64,000 nt of DNA from Diphasiastrum complanatum (taxonomy: Eukaryota > Streptophyta > Lycopodiopsida > Lycopodiales > Lycopodiaceae): positions 28,538,861 through 28,602,860 of the forward strand of contig CM055109.1 of NCBI GenBank assembly GCA_029204225.1, given 5' to 3'. Shown here in pieces: positions 44,206 to 55,587 of this stretch. The notes beneath the pieces were generated by a model. That model worked only from the letters and a program-made list of their open reading frames with translations. It made no database searches and was not told the DNA's origin. The first letter of the stretch is position 1. Each line of letters opens with the position of its first letter. A program made the translations under genes and the position numbers.

Positions 44206-44326
44206 ACAGCAACATCTTTTTTCTAAACCGTAGCCCTTTTTTTTCCTGAATTTTTTACCTAGTTTTAGCTTGTTAAAAGGGTTTTTTTTTTTTTTAAAAA
44301 TAAGAATAATAAATAATATTTTTTTT

Positions 44327-44434
44327 GTGGTGCCGCCCTGGTACCACTGGTCTGAGGGCGGCACCATAACCGCGGTACCACCATTATGGTTTAGGGTTTA
44401 GGGTACCATAATGGCGGTACCACGTGCCACTATG
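44327..44434 (+). promoter_or_regulatory. hAT-1 copy E right-end palindrome array
   Basis: GGTGCCGCCCTGGTACC, TGAGGGCGGCACC, CCGCGGTACC and ATGGCGGTACC form nested inverted repeats up to the CACTATG end. Two TTTAGGG units sit in the centre of one palindrome (44391-44404). Confidence 0.65.
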
Positions 44435-44458
44435 ATATATATATATATATATATATAT
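44435..44458. repeat. (TA)n between hAT-1 copies E and F
   Basis: 24 bases of alternating AT separating two hAT-1 right ends facing each other. Confidence 0.95.
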
Positions 44459-44859
44459 GCCATAGTGCCTGGTGGTACCACTGTTATGGTACCGCCAGTA
44501 TGGTGCCACCCTCAAACCCACAGTACTAGGGCGGCACCATATTTATAATTTTTTTAATTTTTTTTTATAATAAAAAAATGCATTTAGGATGCAAAAAAAA
44601 GGCCTAAAGAATGCAAAAAAAAGGTTTAGGGTGTAGGTACAACAGCATATGGGCACTGTGGGGGAGCAGACCATGGGGCCAATGGGAGAGCAGCACATGG
44701 GTGAGCAACAGATGGGGGCGGGTACAACATCACATGGAGGGATCATCAGCTGCTGCACATGGGCAAATTGGCTTGTCGAAATAAATAGGCAATGTGACTG
44801 CCATTGTGAGAGGCATTGTTAGAGGCATTTTCAGAGACTGTGAGAGAGACTGTGATAGA

Positions 44860-45075
44860 GCCTGTGCGATTTTGTTTGAGATCCAGGGTGCCTTGAGGGA
44901 AAGTCGATCGAGATGGCAGATTGCATACCATCGAAGCCCGAGGGCGAAGCGAGGAGGAAGCTCGAGGAAGATGTCCGAAGGCACAACGAAAGGCATCGAA
45001 AGCTAGAGGCAGACTTTGTAGAGATGCAACGACAGACTTGGCAAAGACACCGGAGCTGCAGACCCCCGCCCCCGC
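44860..45075 (+). pseudogene. hAT-1 second ORF N-terminal piece (copy F left arm)
   Basis: Frames give AYHRSPRAKRGGSSRKMSEG, parallel to the N-terminal region in copies E and F right, with start ATGGCAGATTGCATACCATC near 44912. It is cut at about 45075, where transposase sequence AVDCSRWGRVISAEFMFDV starts in the same orientation. Confidence 0.6.
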
Positions 45076-46467
45076 TGGGCCGTGGATTGCAGTAGGTGGG
45101 GGAGAGTCATATCTGCAGAGTTCATGTTTGATGTCATAAGGTCTTCCATCCTGTCCATAGGCCCCCCCTGGATGTCGTTATGGTGGTGACGGACAATGCC
45201 ACTAATTGTGGTCAGATGGGTGTCCTGCTAGAGGCCGAGTTCCCTCACATCGTTCATACCCCCTATGTAGCGCACGACATAGACCTTCTGATGGGGGACA
45301 TAGGTGCACTTCCCTGGGTTAGAGCCATCGTCCGTGAGGCCCAGCGTGTTCTAGCCATGTTCTGGGTGTTCAACTAGTTGGACCTCAAGAAGCCAGCCCC
45401 TACACGCTTTGCTTTCGACTTGGTGGTCATCGATCGTTTGATCAGGTGCAGGGCACAGCTTCTCTACAGCCAGAGGATTGTGCACCCGATGAGGCCCAGA
45501 GCCCAGAGCATTTGTATTCGGATGTAGAGCTAGACGACTTGATTGCCACGATGGATTCAGAGGCCACCTCATGCCGAGTGTCAGGGCACCCCATCATCTC
45601 TTGCCAGCATGCCCTACATAGAGTCTCAGCTAGAGCAGCTACATGAGGTGCCTGCAGTTCCTCCGGTTCCTCAGAGGGTTTATGTGCGCCACACAACACC
45701 TCTAGTGCCACCGATGCCATTGAGGCCTGCAGCCCCTCCATCGCCATCCACTTCTGTAGCACCAGGTTTCCGTGGCAGGCCACCATTTGTGCCCAGGTTT
45801 TCTCTTGCAGCGCCCACATCCACAATGGCTCCTCCAGTGGCAGCACCCACTTCACATCCTCCTCCTTTGGCAGCACCCACTCCACTGGCTCCTACTTTGG
45901 CAGCACCCAGGATGTGCCAGTACCGGCCACCACAGCCCCCCTTTCGGTACATATCGCCGCTGTACTTGCCTCCTGTAGGGACGACCCCTCCACAACCAGT
46001 TCCTCCACCAGCAGCAGCCCCACGTGCACACACTCCACGGGCTCATCCTCCTCGCTCAGTTGCTCAGGGAGTCCCCTCTTTGGCCGGCCTCAGCTTGGGC
46101 TTCCCTATCCCAGCCGGCCTCAGCTTGGGCTTCCCTATCCCAGCCGGCCTCAGCTTGGGCCCAGCCTAGCCAGCCAGGTGATTTGCATGGGGGTAATGAG
46201 GCATTGACAGCTCCTCTCGTCCGCAAGAGACCAGGAAGGCCCAAGGGTGCACCGAACAAGAAAGGCAGAGCACAGAAACAACCAAGGAAGAGAGGACAAC
46301 CTCGCAGGGGTAGAGGTGCACAATCACAGCCAGCCAGAGTAGGTCTAGTCGGTTTGGCGTGCTTGGGTTGTGAGAGTCAGCTCGAGGCCCTGACTTATCT
46401 CCAGAGACTTCGTCTGAGTCAAAGCCAGAGCATTGATTGTGGCTCTGTTAGTTTATATTTAGCAGCT
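45076..46467 (+). pseudogene. hAT-1 transposase fragments, copy F
   Basis: 45076-45465: SAEFMFDVIRSSILSIG, VVTDNATNCGQMGVLLEAEF, GDIGALPWVRAIVREA, then joined at about 45466 to the tail exon DEAQSPEHLYSDVELDDLIA. A Pro/Ala-rich region (PPVAAPTSHPPPLAAPTPLA) and KRPGRPKGAPNKKGRAQKQP with an AT-hook core GRP follow, with early truncation near 46467. A 30-bp unit (GCCGGCCTCAGCTTGGGCTT) is repeated three times at 46081-46160. The N-terminus, exon 2 and the dimerisation domain are missing. Confidence 0.72.
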
Positions 46468-47109
46468 TGATATCATGTTCTATGTTTGGCGGCTAGATGG
46501 TCGGACATTGTATTCAGACCATTTTATATATTGTATCCAGTTTGGGACACTTTATTTGTTGCACATTATGTATCTGTCGATGTCTAAATGTGATGCTCTG
46601 TCTTCAATTTTATCTCAAATTGTATGTGCGTGTGTGAGTCGTATTTTCAATCAATTTCAATTGTTGAGATTGATAGCAGATGCACTTCACTGGAATGCAC
46701 CTACAAGCTGATCATTGATGTCGCAGCAAACTGATAGTACATGCAGTTCAAACGATCATCAAAAGAGAGTAATTGCTCCTTTTGTCCCCCCTGATTTCTG
46801 ATAGATTTCACATGTCCATGCCCACTATAATCGAGATAAAACATAACATTTCATAAACACATACATTACACTGCATTTAAAAATACAGAGATTGCGTTTC
46901 ACAAAACCAGGTGTGTGTTACACAGATAAACACATTGTATATTAATTCAAGAGATGTATCAAAATAACATTACGTATCCCACCACATACAGCTGGGTCTG
47001 TTTTTTATACAACTATCTAACTATATGACGCCTCATTTATCGCCGAAAATTACATAGAAACAGTCCGCCACATATGGCTGGACCTTATCTAGTCTTAGCA
47101 TTCCTACGA

Positions 47110-47434
47110 ATCCTCCACTGACTCCTCGCCCTGATCAGGTGCATTGTTCTCTCGCTCTCGCTCTACCTCCTGGTTAGCCCGACGAATTCACACCCTTTCC
47201 CTGACCATGGCCAGCCAGCTGCTGTGCAGTGAAGTTAATTCCAATCCGCTGCCTCTCATCCCCCTCGACAGTGCGGGTGGGGATCTGCAGCTCTGGGTGT
47301 CTCTGCCGAGTCTGTCGCTGCATCTTTGCAAATTCCGGCTTGAATTTCCGATGCCTTTCGTTGTGGCCTTGGACATCTTCCTCGAGCTTCCTCCTCACTT
47401 CGCCCTCGGGCTTCGGTGGTATGCGCTCTACCAT
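47110..47434 (-). pseudogene. hAT-1 second ORF, copy F (best N-terminus)
   Basis: Starts MVERIPPKPEGEVRRKLEED at 47434, then HNERHRKFKPEFAKMQRQTR, RHPELQIPT, DERQRIGINFTAQQLAG. A small insertion at about 47215 shifts the frame; the other frame continues MVRERVxIRRANQEVERERE...GEESVEDS to about 47110. About 108 codons without the shift. Charged, helical, convergent to the transposase. Confidence 0.6.
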
Positions 47435-47866
47435 CTCGATTGACTTTCTCTCACAACACCCTAGTTCTCAAACAGGCTTGCACAGGCTCTCACAGCCTCT
47501 CATTGGCTCTCTCATTGGCTCTAAAAATGCCTATCACAATGACATTGTGAGTGCCTATTTATCCCCACAACCTGTTTGGCCATGTGCAGTTGTTGATGAT
47601 CCCTCCATGTGCCGCTGTACTTGCCCCCATGTATTGCTCTCCCACGTGCTGCTCTCCCATTGGCCCCATGGTCTGCTACCCCACAATGCCCATGTGTTGT
47701 TGTACCTGCCCTCTGCCCCCCTGTACTATCCCCTTTTTTTTGCACCCTAAACCCTTTTTTTCTGCATTTTTTTTGCATCTTAGATGCATTTTTTCCTAAA
47801 AGAAATATTAAATATGGTGCCACCCTGGTACTGCAAGTCTGAGGGCGGCACCATACTGGCGGTACC

Positions 47867-48284
47867 ATTCAAGGAGTCGGAAGGCCAAATCATGAAGAGG
47901 TCGTACCGTCGGGGCTTTGCCCCCCAAACCCCCTGTTTCTCGGGGGGCTACCACCCCCCGAACCCCCCAGGACTTGCTGCTATATAGAAACTATAATCTA
48001 GCCATCTTATAACCATCATGGTCTCACAGTAGACCCTATACTAACAACTGTGCTCAATAATGGCTTCTCCTCATAACGGGGGCCTTACAGATCTGAGCTC
48101 ACGGTTAACTAGTGACTACTAAATTGAGAGGTGCATTATTTAGTTGTCTAACACATTCTGTAGCTAAAACTACCGGCAACCTGCATAAATGTACTACTCT
48201 CGTCAAGAGCTTCAAGCTAATACCCATATTGCCCACTAAAATTTATAAAAAAATTAAATTAAATTATTTTTTTTTATAAAAAAT
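47867..48284. other. Unassigned stretch with GC-rich hairpins
   Basis: No gene. 47910-47922 (GGGGCTTTGCCCC) and 47941-47960 (7-bp stem CGGGGGG/CCCCCCG, 6-base loop) are perfect hairpins in C-rich sequence. The rest is plain AT-rich sequence. Confidence 0.5.
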
Positions 48285-48459
48285 ACTAAAAAATGGTACC
48301 GCCCTGGTATCGTGGATCTAAGGGCGGCACCATAATGGCGCTACCACCATTATGGTACCGGCAGTACCATAATGGCGGTACCATAGGGAACTATGATATA
48401 TACACATTTTTTATTTATTTATTTTATTATGGTGACGCCCTGGTAACATACATACATAT
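48285..48459. repeat. hAT-1 end fragments
   Basis: ATGGTACCGCCCTGG...AGGGCGGCACC and ATGGCGGTACCATAGGG end at AACTATG (48393), then ATATATACACATTTTTTATT. A second partial GGTGACGCCCTGG arm (about 48431) follows, ending near 48459. Confidence 0.7.
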
Positions 48460-48509
48460 CATAGTACCCCATGGTATTGCCATTATGGTACCGCCGGTAG
48501 ATGTGCTGG

Positions 48510-48514
<5 letters not shown>

Positions 48515-48549
<35 letters not shown>
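48515..48549. repeat. (CT)n microsatellite
   Basis: 35 bases of CT in the hAT-2 3' region; a longer one at the same place in copy 2 (58310-58384). Confidence 0.92.
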
Positions 48550-48552
<3 letters not shown>

Positions 48553-48805
48553 TTGCACGGAGCAAACCATTTTTGACTAACCATTCAAACTTCACAGAGC
48601 TAACCATTTGTAAGCAACCACGATAAATTAGCCATGACACAAATAGACTGTAAAAAAATATATACATCTCATCTGATGCCACTGTACATGATGCTAAAAT
48701 GTGTATCAGTATCTACAAGTCTGCGCTAAACAAATCATCCCTCTGCGTGCTAGATGCATTTGCAGGGGTGTCAAATACAAAGTCTGGCTGGGAGTCTGGA
48801 GGCAT

Positions 48806-49321
48806 CTAGGACTCTTCTAAGTCTGGGCCAACGCCTGCCAAGAGACGACTAGAAGAATCATCAGTGCGTCCCCTCTTGGCTGGCCTGCCTCTGGGTCTGC
48901 CGGAAGGAACCCTCTGTGGTACACTCCTGCCTGGGGGTCTCCCTCTGCCACGGGGGGGTCTCTGGGAGGAACTGCCTACCTGTGATGCTCTGAGTCGTCT
49001 CTGTGCTATATGTCTCTGGACAACAGCCTCTGTCTCCCTCGCAAACTCTGACCAGCCATCATCTGAAAGGGGGCGTGATGTGGGGGTACTGGGTGGGGCA
49101 CGTGGACCATCCCCTGCTAGGTCGAATGTCTCGTCTGAATCATATGTGGGCTCATCATCAGAGGAGGGCAATGGAATGTCAGTAGGGAGGGTGGTGTTCT
49201 CATCGGCATCGGCATCATCCTCGGGATCACCCCGTAGAGCACGCCGAACAGCATCGTCCGGATCAACCTCTAGCTCGTGATCTGCCGCTGCAACCAGGCA
49301 CTCATCGGGATTGACCTGCAC
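48806..49321 (-). pseudogene. hAT-2 transposase tail exon, copy 1: acidic with AT-hooks
   Basis: An open 171-codon frame: acidic EVDPDDAVRRALRGDPEDDA, PLPSSDDEPTYDSDETFDLA, then basic RPPRGRGRPPGRSVPQRVPS and GRPRGRPAKRGRTDD, ending LLAGVGPDLEES. RGRGRP and RGRPAKRGR are AT-hook cores, which bind the minor groove of AT-rich DNA. The exon itself is intact but the gene is truncated upstream. Copy 2 has the same exon at 58543-59124 with a deletion after the first hook. Confidence 0.75.
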
Positions 49322-50311
49322 AAGTCAATCATTCGTGAGAATAGCCGAAGCAACCGCGAGGGCATTAAATTGAATGTCTCAAACCAATACGAAGGCAAAA
49401 CGACAGAGCAACGAAATATACCTGCAGCAGTAGGGCGTGTGCGCCTCCTGCCCTCATGCTCTCCGTGATGCGTCGAACCACTCTGGTGTTGGTGTTGCAG
49501 GTACACCAGGTCATTGCACCGCTCTGTCGTCAGACGGTTCCACCTGTTCGTGTGAACTCGAGTGAGTACTGACCTTGTAGAGAAAATGCGAAAACTGGTT
49601 GGATGAATGAGACAAGACAACGTACCTGTACTGCCTCTCGCTCTAAAACAACGGATGCAGTATGTGGGCCACACTGTGAATGGGCCGGTGAAACTTATCC
49701 CATCGCCGCTGCCACAAGCGCCTGATAGGCTCCAACCTGTGGACCAAACCACGTGGAGGCAACAGTTACATACCATCGTGTTGCGGCAGCAAGACGAAAT
49801 AGAGTGCGAGAAGTAAGGATGGTGAGACGGAAAAAAGTTATACAGCTCAGAACGCTGGAGAGACTCGCCTATGCGGTCCATGAACTCGTAAATGAGGCCC
49901 ATCGTGCACCCCTCGCGATCAACGAGTCTCAGAACAGAGTAGATGGGGCGCATGACGTCCATGAGCTGCTGCATATCCACCCAAAAAGGCTCCGTGAATA
50001 AGATCTCGTGGAAGGCCAAGCCCTCTGGGGTCGTGCACAGGTCCATGGCGGTGAACTCTGCCGAAGTGGCCATGTGCCGCAATTCACCCTTGAGCTTGTG
50101 TAGCCGCTCAAGCATGATGAATTGGTAGGCGAAGCGGGTGCGAGCGGGCTTCTTCAAGTTGAGCCTGCATTGACAAACGGAATGAGAGGCACACATGAAA
50201 CGAGCAAAAAGAAAAGAGCATCTTGAACGAGCCAAAAAGTAAGTGGCAGGTTACCTGCTGAATGTGCGAAAAAGTGCCGTCATGCGGCGCTTGCGTGTGA
50301 CGACAAAACAA
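49322..50311 (-). pseudogene. hAT-2 transposase middle exons, copy 1
   Basis: RLNLKKPARTRFAYQFIMLE, RLHKLKGELRHMATSAEFTA, FTEPFWVDMQQLMDVMRPIY and SVLRLVDREGCTMGLIYEFM correspond to KPAPTRFAFDLVVIDRLIRC...FWRDAQTLSGLLRPLYIVLR of hAT-1, so the families are related. Intron-like gaps and frameshifts occur, and the dimerisation part near 49500-49560 (TNRWNRLTTERCNDLVYLQH) is recognisable. Confidence 0.72.
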
Positions 50312-50877
50312 TGCACCAGACGAGGGTGAGGAGTCGGTGGAGGATCAGTGAGGGATGTTTAGAATAGATGAGGTCCAGCCGTATGTGGCAGACTGTTGCT
50401 ATGTAGTTTTCGGCAGTTTATGGTGCAGCAAATAACTAGATGGCTGCTTAAAAAAATGACAGTATATGTGATGTTATCCTGATACAACGGTTGAATATAT
50501 ACATAGTTGTTTTTTGTGCAACGCGAGCCTGGTCATGTAAGATGCAATGCCTGTAATTTTTTTAAATGCAGATGTATTACATGTGTTTATGAAATGTCGT
50601 TTGGGGTGTTGGGGTGATTGCTGTGCTCATGATGTAGGTGCATATATGTGAAGCTAGCATTCACTTCAAACGAAATTAAATGAAAATAGGATTCAGACAC
50701 GCACATAGAATTCTTCGACATAAAATAAAGCATCACATGTACAGAGCGACATACGCACAATGTGCAGCACATAATGTAGGCCAAACACTGTATATAATGT
50801 GAAAAATCATCTGAGTACAATGGTAGACCGTCTGCTAGAGACAAACTACTGAAACTAAAACAACAGAGCCACAATCA

Positions 50878-53800
50878 ATGCTTTGGCTCTGACTCAGACG
50901 AATGCTCTGGAGACAACTCAGGGCCCCGAGGCAGCCGATATCTCTGCCTGTCTGGAACTGGCATGGGCTGTGTATCCGAGGGGGAAGACTCGTCATCCTC
51001 ATCCTCCCAATCAGCCTCCGCATCAGCCCCCAAGCAGGCCAAACCAACAACACCTGCTCCAACTAGCTGTGATACTGCACCTCTACCTGTACCTGGAGCC
51101 CTGCGTGGTTGTCCTCTCCTCCCTGGCAGTTTCTATGCCTTGCCTTTCTTGTTCGGTGCACCCTTGGGCCTGCCTGGTCTCTTGCGGACAAGAGGAGCTG
51201 TCAATGCCTCGTCACCCCCATGCAAATCACCTGGCTGGCTAGGCTGGGCCCAAGCTGAGGCCAGCTGGGATAGGGAAGCAAAAGAGGGAACTCCCTGTGC
51301 AACTGAGCGAGGAGGATGAGCTCGTGCAGTGTGTGCCCGTGGGGCTGCTGCAGGTGGAGGAACTGGTTGTGCAGGAGGCGAGTACAGTGGTGATATGTAC
51401 TGAAAGGGGCGCTGTGGTGGCCGGTACTGGTACATCCTGGGTGCTGCCAAAGGAGGAGGATGTGACGTGGGTGCTGCCACTGGAGAAGCCACTGTGGATG
51501 TGGGCGCTGCAAGAGAAAACCTGGGCACAGATGGTGGCCTGCCATGCAGACCTGGTGCTGCAGAGGTGGACGGCGATGGAGGGGCTGCAGGCCTAAATGG
51601 CATCGGTGGCACTGGAGGAGCTGTGCGACGCACATACACCCTTTGAGGAGCTGGAGGAACTGTAGGCACCTCATGCGGCTGCTCTAGCTGGGACTCTGTG
51701 TATGGCATGCTGGCAAGAGATAATGAGGGCGCCCTGACACTCGGCATCTGCTGGGCCTCTGAATCCAATGTGGCAACCAAGTCGGCCAGCTGGGCATCCG
51801 AATACAAATGCTCTGGGCTCTGGGACTCATCCTGTGCACCAGCCTCTAAATCATCCTGTGCACCAACCTTTGAATCATCCTGTGCACCAACCCCTGAATC
51901 AACCCAAGCCTCATCCCATGCCTCATCATGTGCACCCTGTTTGTAGACCCTGCATGGCCTCCCAATCTTTGCAATGAAAGTCATCAGGTGCCTCCTCTGG
52001 TGTGCTGTCGTAGTAACGGCCATGACTCTGTGCTGCACGCATCCAAACATCTGCGAGACCGGCATCTAAACCACTCTGCCCTCTATCAAGAGCCTCCTCC
52101 ATCATGTCGACATAGGTAGGTATGCCATTGCCCCCCCTGTGTGCCCTGCCTGTCTGCCGGTATAACCTGTGCCATGTGTCCCACCTCTGCCACGTGATGC
52201 ACCTGTGACCCCTGCCCGTGGCGTGTGCCCTGCACCTGTATAATCTGCCTCATCCCTCTCTGGTCTGGCAAACACAACCCGAATGGGCTCATCCTCATCA
52301 TGCTCATCCTCTGACACTGGCTCATCTGCCTCATACAATGGGGGCTCTCTGTGCTCAAGCCCAAGCTCTCTCTCTCTCTCATTTCGGCAAGCTCCCTCTC
52401 TCTCTGCCATCAACTGTGTGCCCAGGTCATCTGCAGGCATGGGATGGGTGCTGTCCGTAGGCAAGTCAACCTGGCGCTCCAAATCAGATATCTTCGTCTG
52501 CAAGGTTTAAAATTTGCATGTCAGAGAGACAACTTTATCAAGAAATGAAACCAACATACCAGGAGTCAACCAACATGCTATGAAAGATTAGCTTATCACC
52601 TGCAATGCGCTCGTAATGGTCGGAAGCCTCCTGGCGAGACGTGCGTTGGTGCTACAGAACACCAACCGCTCCAACTGACTCACTGACAACCGGTTCCTTC
52701 TCCTCGTGTGAATCAGTGCCCATGTGCTCCAATTACGCTCACACACGGAGGCAGCAGTCCTGTGGTGCGTGCATTGAAATACTTCAGCACATTGTGGCAG
52801 AGGTGAAACTTCAACGAAACACAAAAAATGGAGGATAAAATGAGATGCATACCTGAGAAAGGACACGCAGTGCAAGACGCTGTATAGATGGGTATGTGCT
52901 ACCGATCATGGTCCACCAGGTAATGGGTAGCTGCCTCCTCTCTGGATCCTGGGCAGCCGGGTGGCCGAATGTGCCCATGCCGAAATGAAATGCAGCGAGC
53001 TCCTCCATGAGCCTGATAGGATCCAAACCTATGTGTGGACCCACCCTGTGAATGTACTGAAGCCAATCGGCCTCGAGCCCTCTGTCTGCGATCTGTGTCG
53101 GAGAGAGGAAGAGGGGATGCAGCATGTGTGCAACGCTGTGGATACTCCTGTGGAAGTAGTTCCACCGCATCTCCCATATGAACTTCAGCTCTGTCATCTT
53201 GCAGGTGAGGGGCATGTGGTTTAGGGCATTACGAAAAAGCTTAACACTGACAGAAAAACAAACTAGCAAGTACTAAAAAGATAAAGGTCAATTGCAACAC
53301 TGTACCGCTTACCTCTCTGGCTGCAAGATGGGCAGCTGCAGGAACTGTCCAATCCGGTCCATGAGCTCATACACCAGTCCAAGTGTCGACCCCTCGCTGT
53401 CAGCCATGCGGAGCACAATGTAGAGTGGTCGAAGCAGTCCTGACAATGTCTGTGCATCCCTCCAGAACTGGTCTCCCCTCACTGTGGAAGAAAAGTGCTC
53501 CCCATCCTCAGTGTGCGGAAATGTACTGGCACCCCAAAGATCACTGGCAACCATTTGTAGAAGCTGGGCCCTGCACCTGATCAAACGGTCGATGACCACC
53601 AAGTCAAATGCAAAGCGCGTGGGGGCTGGCTTACGGAGGTCCAGATGGCTGAACACCCGGAACATGGCAAGAACACGCCTCTTTCTGGTGACAAAAGTCA
53701 CCAGGAAGAGGGCGTCCCGGACGATGGCTCTAACCCAGGGAAGTGCTCCAATGTCCCCCATCAGAAGGTCTATGCCGTGGGCTGCACAGGGGGTATGAAC

Positions 53801-55191
53801 AATATGAGGGAACTCGGCCTCTAGCAGTACACCCATCTGAATGCAGTTCGTGGCATTGTCCGTCACCACCGTGACGACATGCCGTGGGCCTATGGCTAGG
53901 ATGGAAGACCTGATGACATCAAACATGAACTCTGCAGATATGACTCTCCCCCCCCTGCTGCAATCCACTGCCCTCAAAAACTGTGTGCCCATGTAGCTGG
54001 AGACCAGTATGTTGAGGATCGGCCTCCTCCTGACATCAGTCCAGCCATCGGACATGATGCTGCAACCGTAAGTGGCCCAGTGCCGACGCAGAGGCTCCAT
54101 CTCTCTAGACAAGGACTCGACCCTATCCCTCAGCATGTGTGTGCGGACAACCTCTGAACTAGGGACTCTCCAGCTAGGGCTGACAGACTGTGCAAGGCGG
54201 AAGGCCCTTCTGAAGGGCTCAGAGTCGGTGATGGCAAAGGGCAGGTTCAGCTCGTAAACCAGACTGGCCACGGCCTGTGTGGCCTCTCTGTCCATGTGCG
54301 GCTGATGCGCGCCGCGAATGATCTGCTGCACGAGGGCTCTCCCTGGTGGGCGACGGGTGGTGGACCTCCAGCACGGTGCACCAACCGTGACGGGAATGGA
54401 CGATGACGTGACAGGCTGGGCGCTGGTGGATGCATCGGCTGTAGACGTGGAATGGGGATGGGGAGAGTGGGATGCACTGGCAGGGATGGGTGCAGCAGCA
54501 TAGGTGGGGTGCACTGGTGGAGGGGCAACATCTGGCATGGGGTACGAAAACTGCTGGCTGAGGAGGTCATCCGGATGGGAAGGGAAGGAAGAAGGGATCT
54601 CTTCCACATCCTCGAAGGCCCGCCCAGTACCATCCTGGGCCTGCTCGGGTGGCGGAGAGTCCATGAGAAAGTCGTAGACTGGTGGAGTGCGAGCAACAGT
54701 GGGTGGTGGTGGAACCGCAGTGGCAACTGTCGGACGCGATGGGACGGGATCCACCGGAATCTGAGCAGATGGGGGTGCGTGAGGCAGAACTGTCTGAGGG
54801 GCAAAGGGACCGGAGGAGGATGCACTCCCTCTCCTCGTGCGTGCCAGCCAAGCAAGCAGCAACTCTGGGTTAGTCACATAAGGAGCGGTGCAAAATCGGA
54901 GAACGCCCTCCGAAATGGTGTTCTCCCCTGCCACGAGCCACGGCCCGTAGGTGTCCAGTAGTCGCTGCCTGTCGGGGACGGTCATGCTGCCACAAGGGGC
55001 AGCATTCAAGGTGGCACCATTTTTGGCGCGTGCACCGAGCAGATGGCCTTTAAGGCGAGTGAGGGATGCAGCAAACTCGACGAGACAGTATCGGCAGCGC
55101 ACGATCTTCTGACCGGTCTTGTTGGCCTTGTCGGCAACTCGCCTGACAATGTCTACCTTGTCCCACAGACCGGAAAGGTCGATTGCACCAT
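50878..55191 (-). pseudogene. hAT-1 transposase, copy G
   Basis: Exon 1 55191-53313: ATG at 55191; a 1-bp deletion at codon 4 shifts the frame, after which about 620 codons are open. Zinc finger RCRYCLVEFAASLTRLKGHL, Pro-rich linker, DUF659-like LPFAITDSEPFRRAFRLAQS, SDGWTDVRRRPILNIL, VTVVTDNATNCIQMG, AAHGIDLLMGDIGALPWVRA, ending LPILQPER. Exon 2 about 53209-52860: MTELKFIWEMRWNYFHRSIH to RVLSQ; its acceptor CAG is now CAA. Exon 3 about 52760-52603: CERNWSTWALIHTRRRNRL. Exon 4 52503-50878: acidic/Pro-rich tail with KRPGRPKGAPNKKGKA, in pieces. The best model of the family's protein, about 1,200 residues, nuclear by function. Confidence 0.82.
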
Positions 55192-55479
55192 TGCAGATGA
55201 AATGAGGGATGGATTGCTGGAAAAAAAACAGCAGGGTTCACTGTTGGAGAGACGCTGAAAATGGGCGAATGCAGGGCAAAGGAAATCAGATGCAAGGCAG
55301 GGCGTTGCGTGGGCGATGGGCGACGCAAGGAATCAAAGGCAGGCAAGAAAAACCAGCAGCGATGGCAGGGCGGAGAGGGCGCAAAAAATTTCAGAGGAAA
55401 TGCGAGGGGGGCGGGTAGGTTTAGGTAAAAAAATTTTTAAAAAAATATTAAATAATAAATATATTATTATATTGTGGTA

Positions 55480-55561
55480 CCGCGGTACCATCATGGTACC
55501 GCGGTACCAGTATGGTCCCGCGGTACCGGGATCCGCGGTACCCAGTACCGCGGGACCTATG
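55480..55561 (-). promoter_or_regulatory. hAT-1 copy G terminal palindrome array
   Basis: GGTACCGCGGTACC occurs at the inner edge and again within 20 bases, then GGATCCGCGGTACCC and CGCGGGACCTATG. Up to six GGTACC/GGATCC/CCGCGG palindromes in 80 bases. Confidence 0.65.
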
Positions 55562-55587
55562 ATATATATATATATATGTATATACAC

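Larger units (their letters stand above)
37470..44434 (+). mobile_element. hAT-1 copy E, full-length element (6,965 bp including a TRIM)
   Basis: Bounded by CATAGATCCAGTGGTACC at 37470 and the inverted CACTATG at 44434, each against (TA)n. Holds the transposase gene (+, four exons), an inter-ORF spacer, the convergent second ORF (-), two subterminal tandem arrays and palindrome arrays at both ends. A 404-bp TRIM is inserted in exon 1. The only copy here with both ends. Confidence 0.85.
44459..47866 (+). mobile_element. hAT-1 copy F, foldback-like rearranged element
   Basis: Both ends are the second-ORF-side arm. At 44459-45075 it reads inward as + and at 47110-47866 as -, giving long inverted arms. 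Between them are a transposase fragment (45076-45465), the tail exon (45466-46467) and 3' UTR. The left (TA)n is shared with copy E. The right end lacks a clear CATAG terminus. Confidence 0.7.
48460..50311 (-). mobile_element. hAT-2 copy 1 (3' half) with a hAT-1-type terminus
   Basis: Begins CATAGTACCCCATGGTATTG (hAT-1-like end) and at about 48497 becomes ATGTGCTGGTCTC plus (CT)n, the hAT-2 3' region also found at 58290. The transposase C-terminal half follows on the minus strand. Truncated at about 50311, where copy G of hAT-1 begins. Confidence 0.7.
50312..55561 (-). mobile_element. hAT-1 copy G, least damaged transposase gene
   Basis: The outer end is CATAGGTCCCGCGGTACTGG (minus strand) at 55561 against (TA)n. 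The transposase runs leftward to about 50878, then 3' UTR, and only the last codons of the second ORF remain (50312-50350, GEESVED on the + strand). Truncated there against hAT-2. Confidence 0.82.

Noticed and set aside
44388-44404. True telomeric tract or chromosome-fusion site
   Set aside because: Only two TTTAGGG units, inside a transposon end; too short for a fusion relic.
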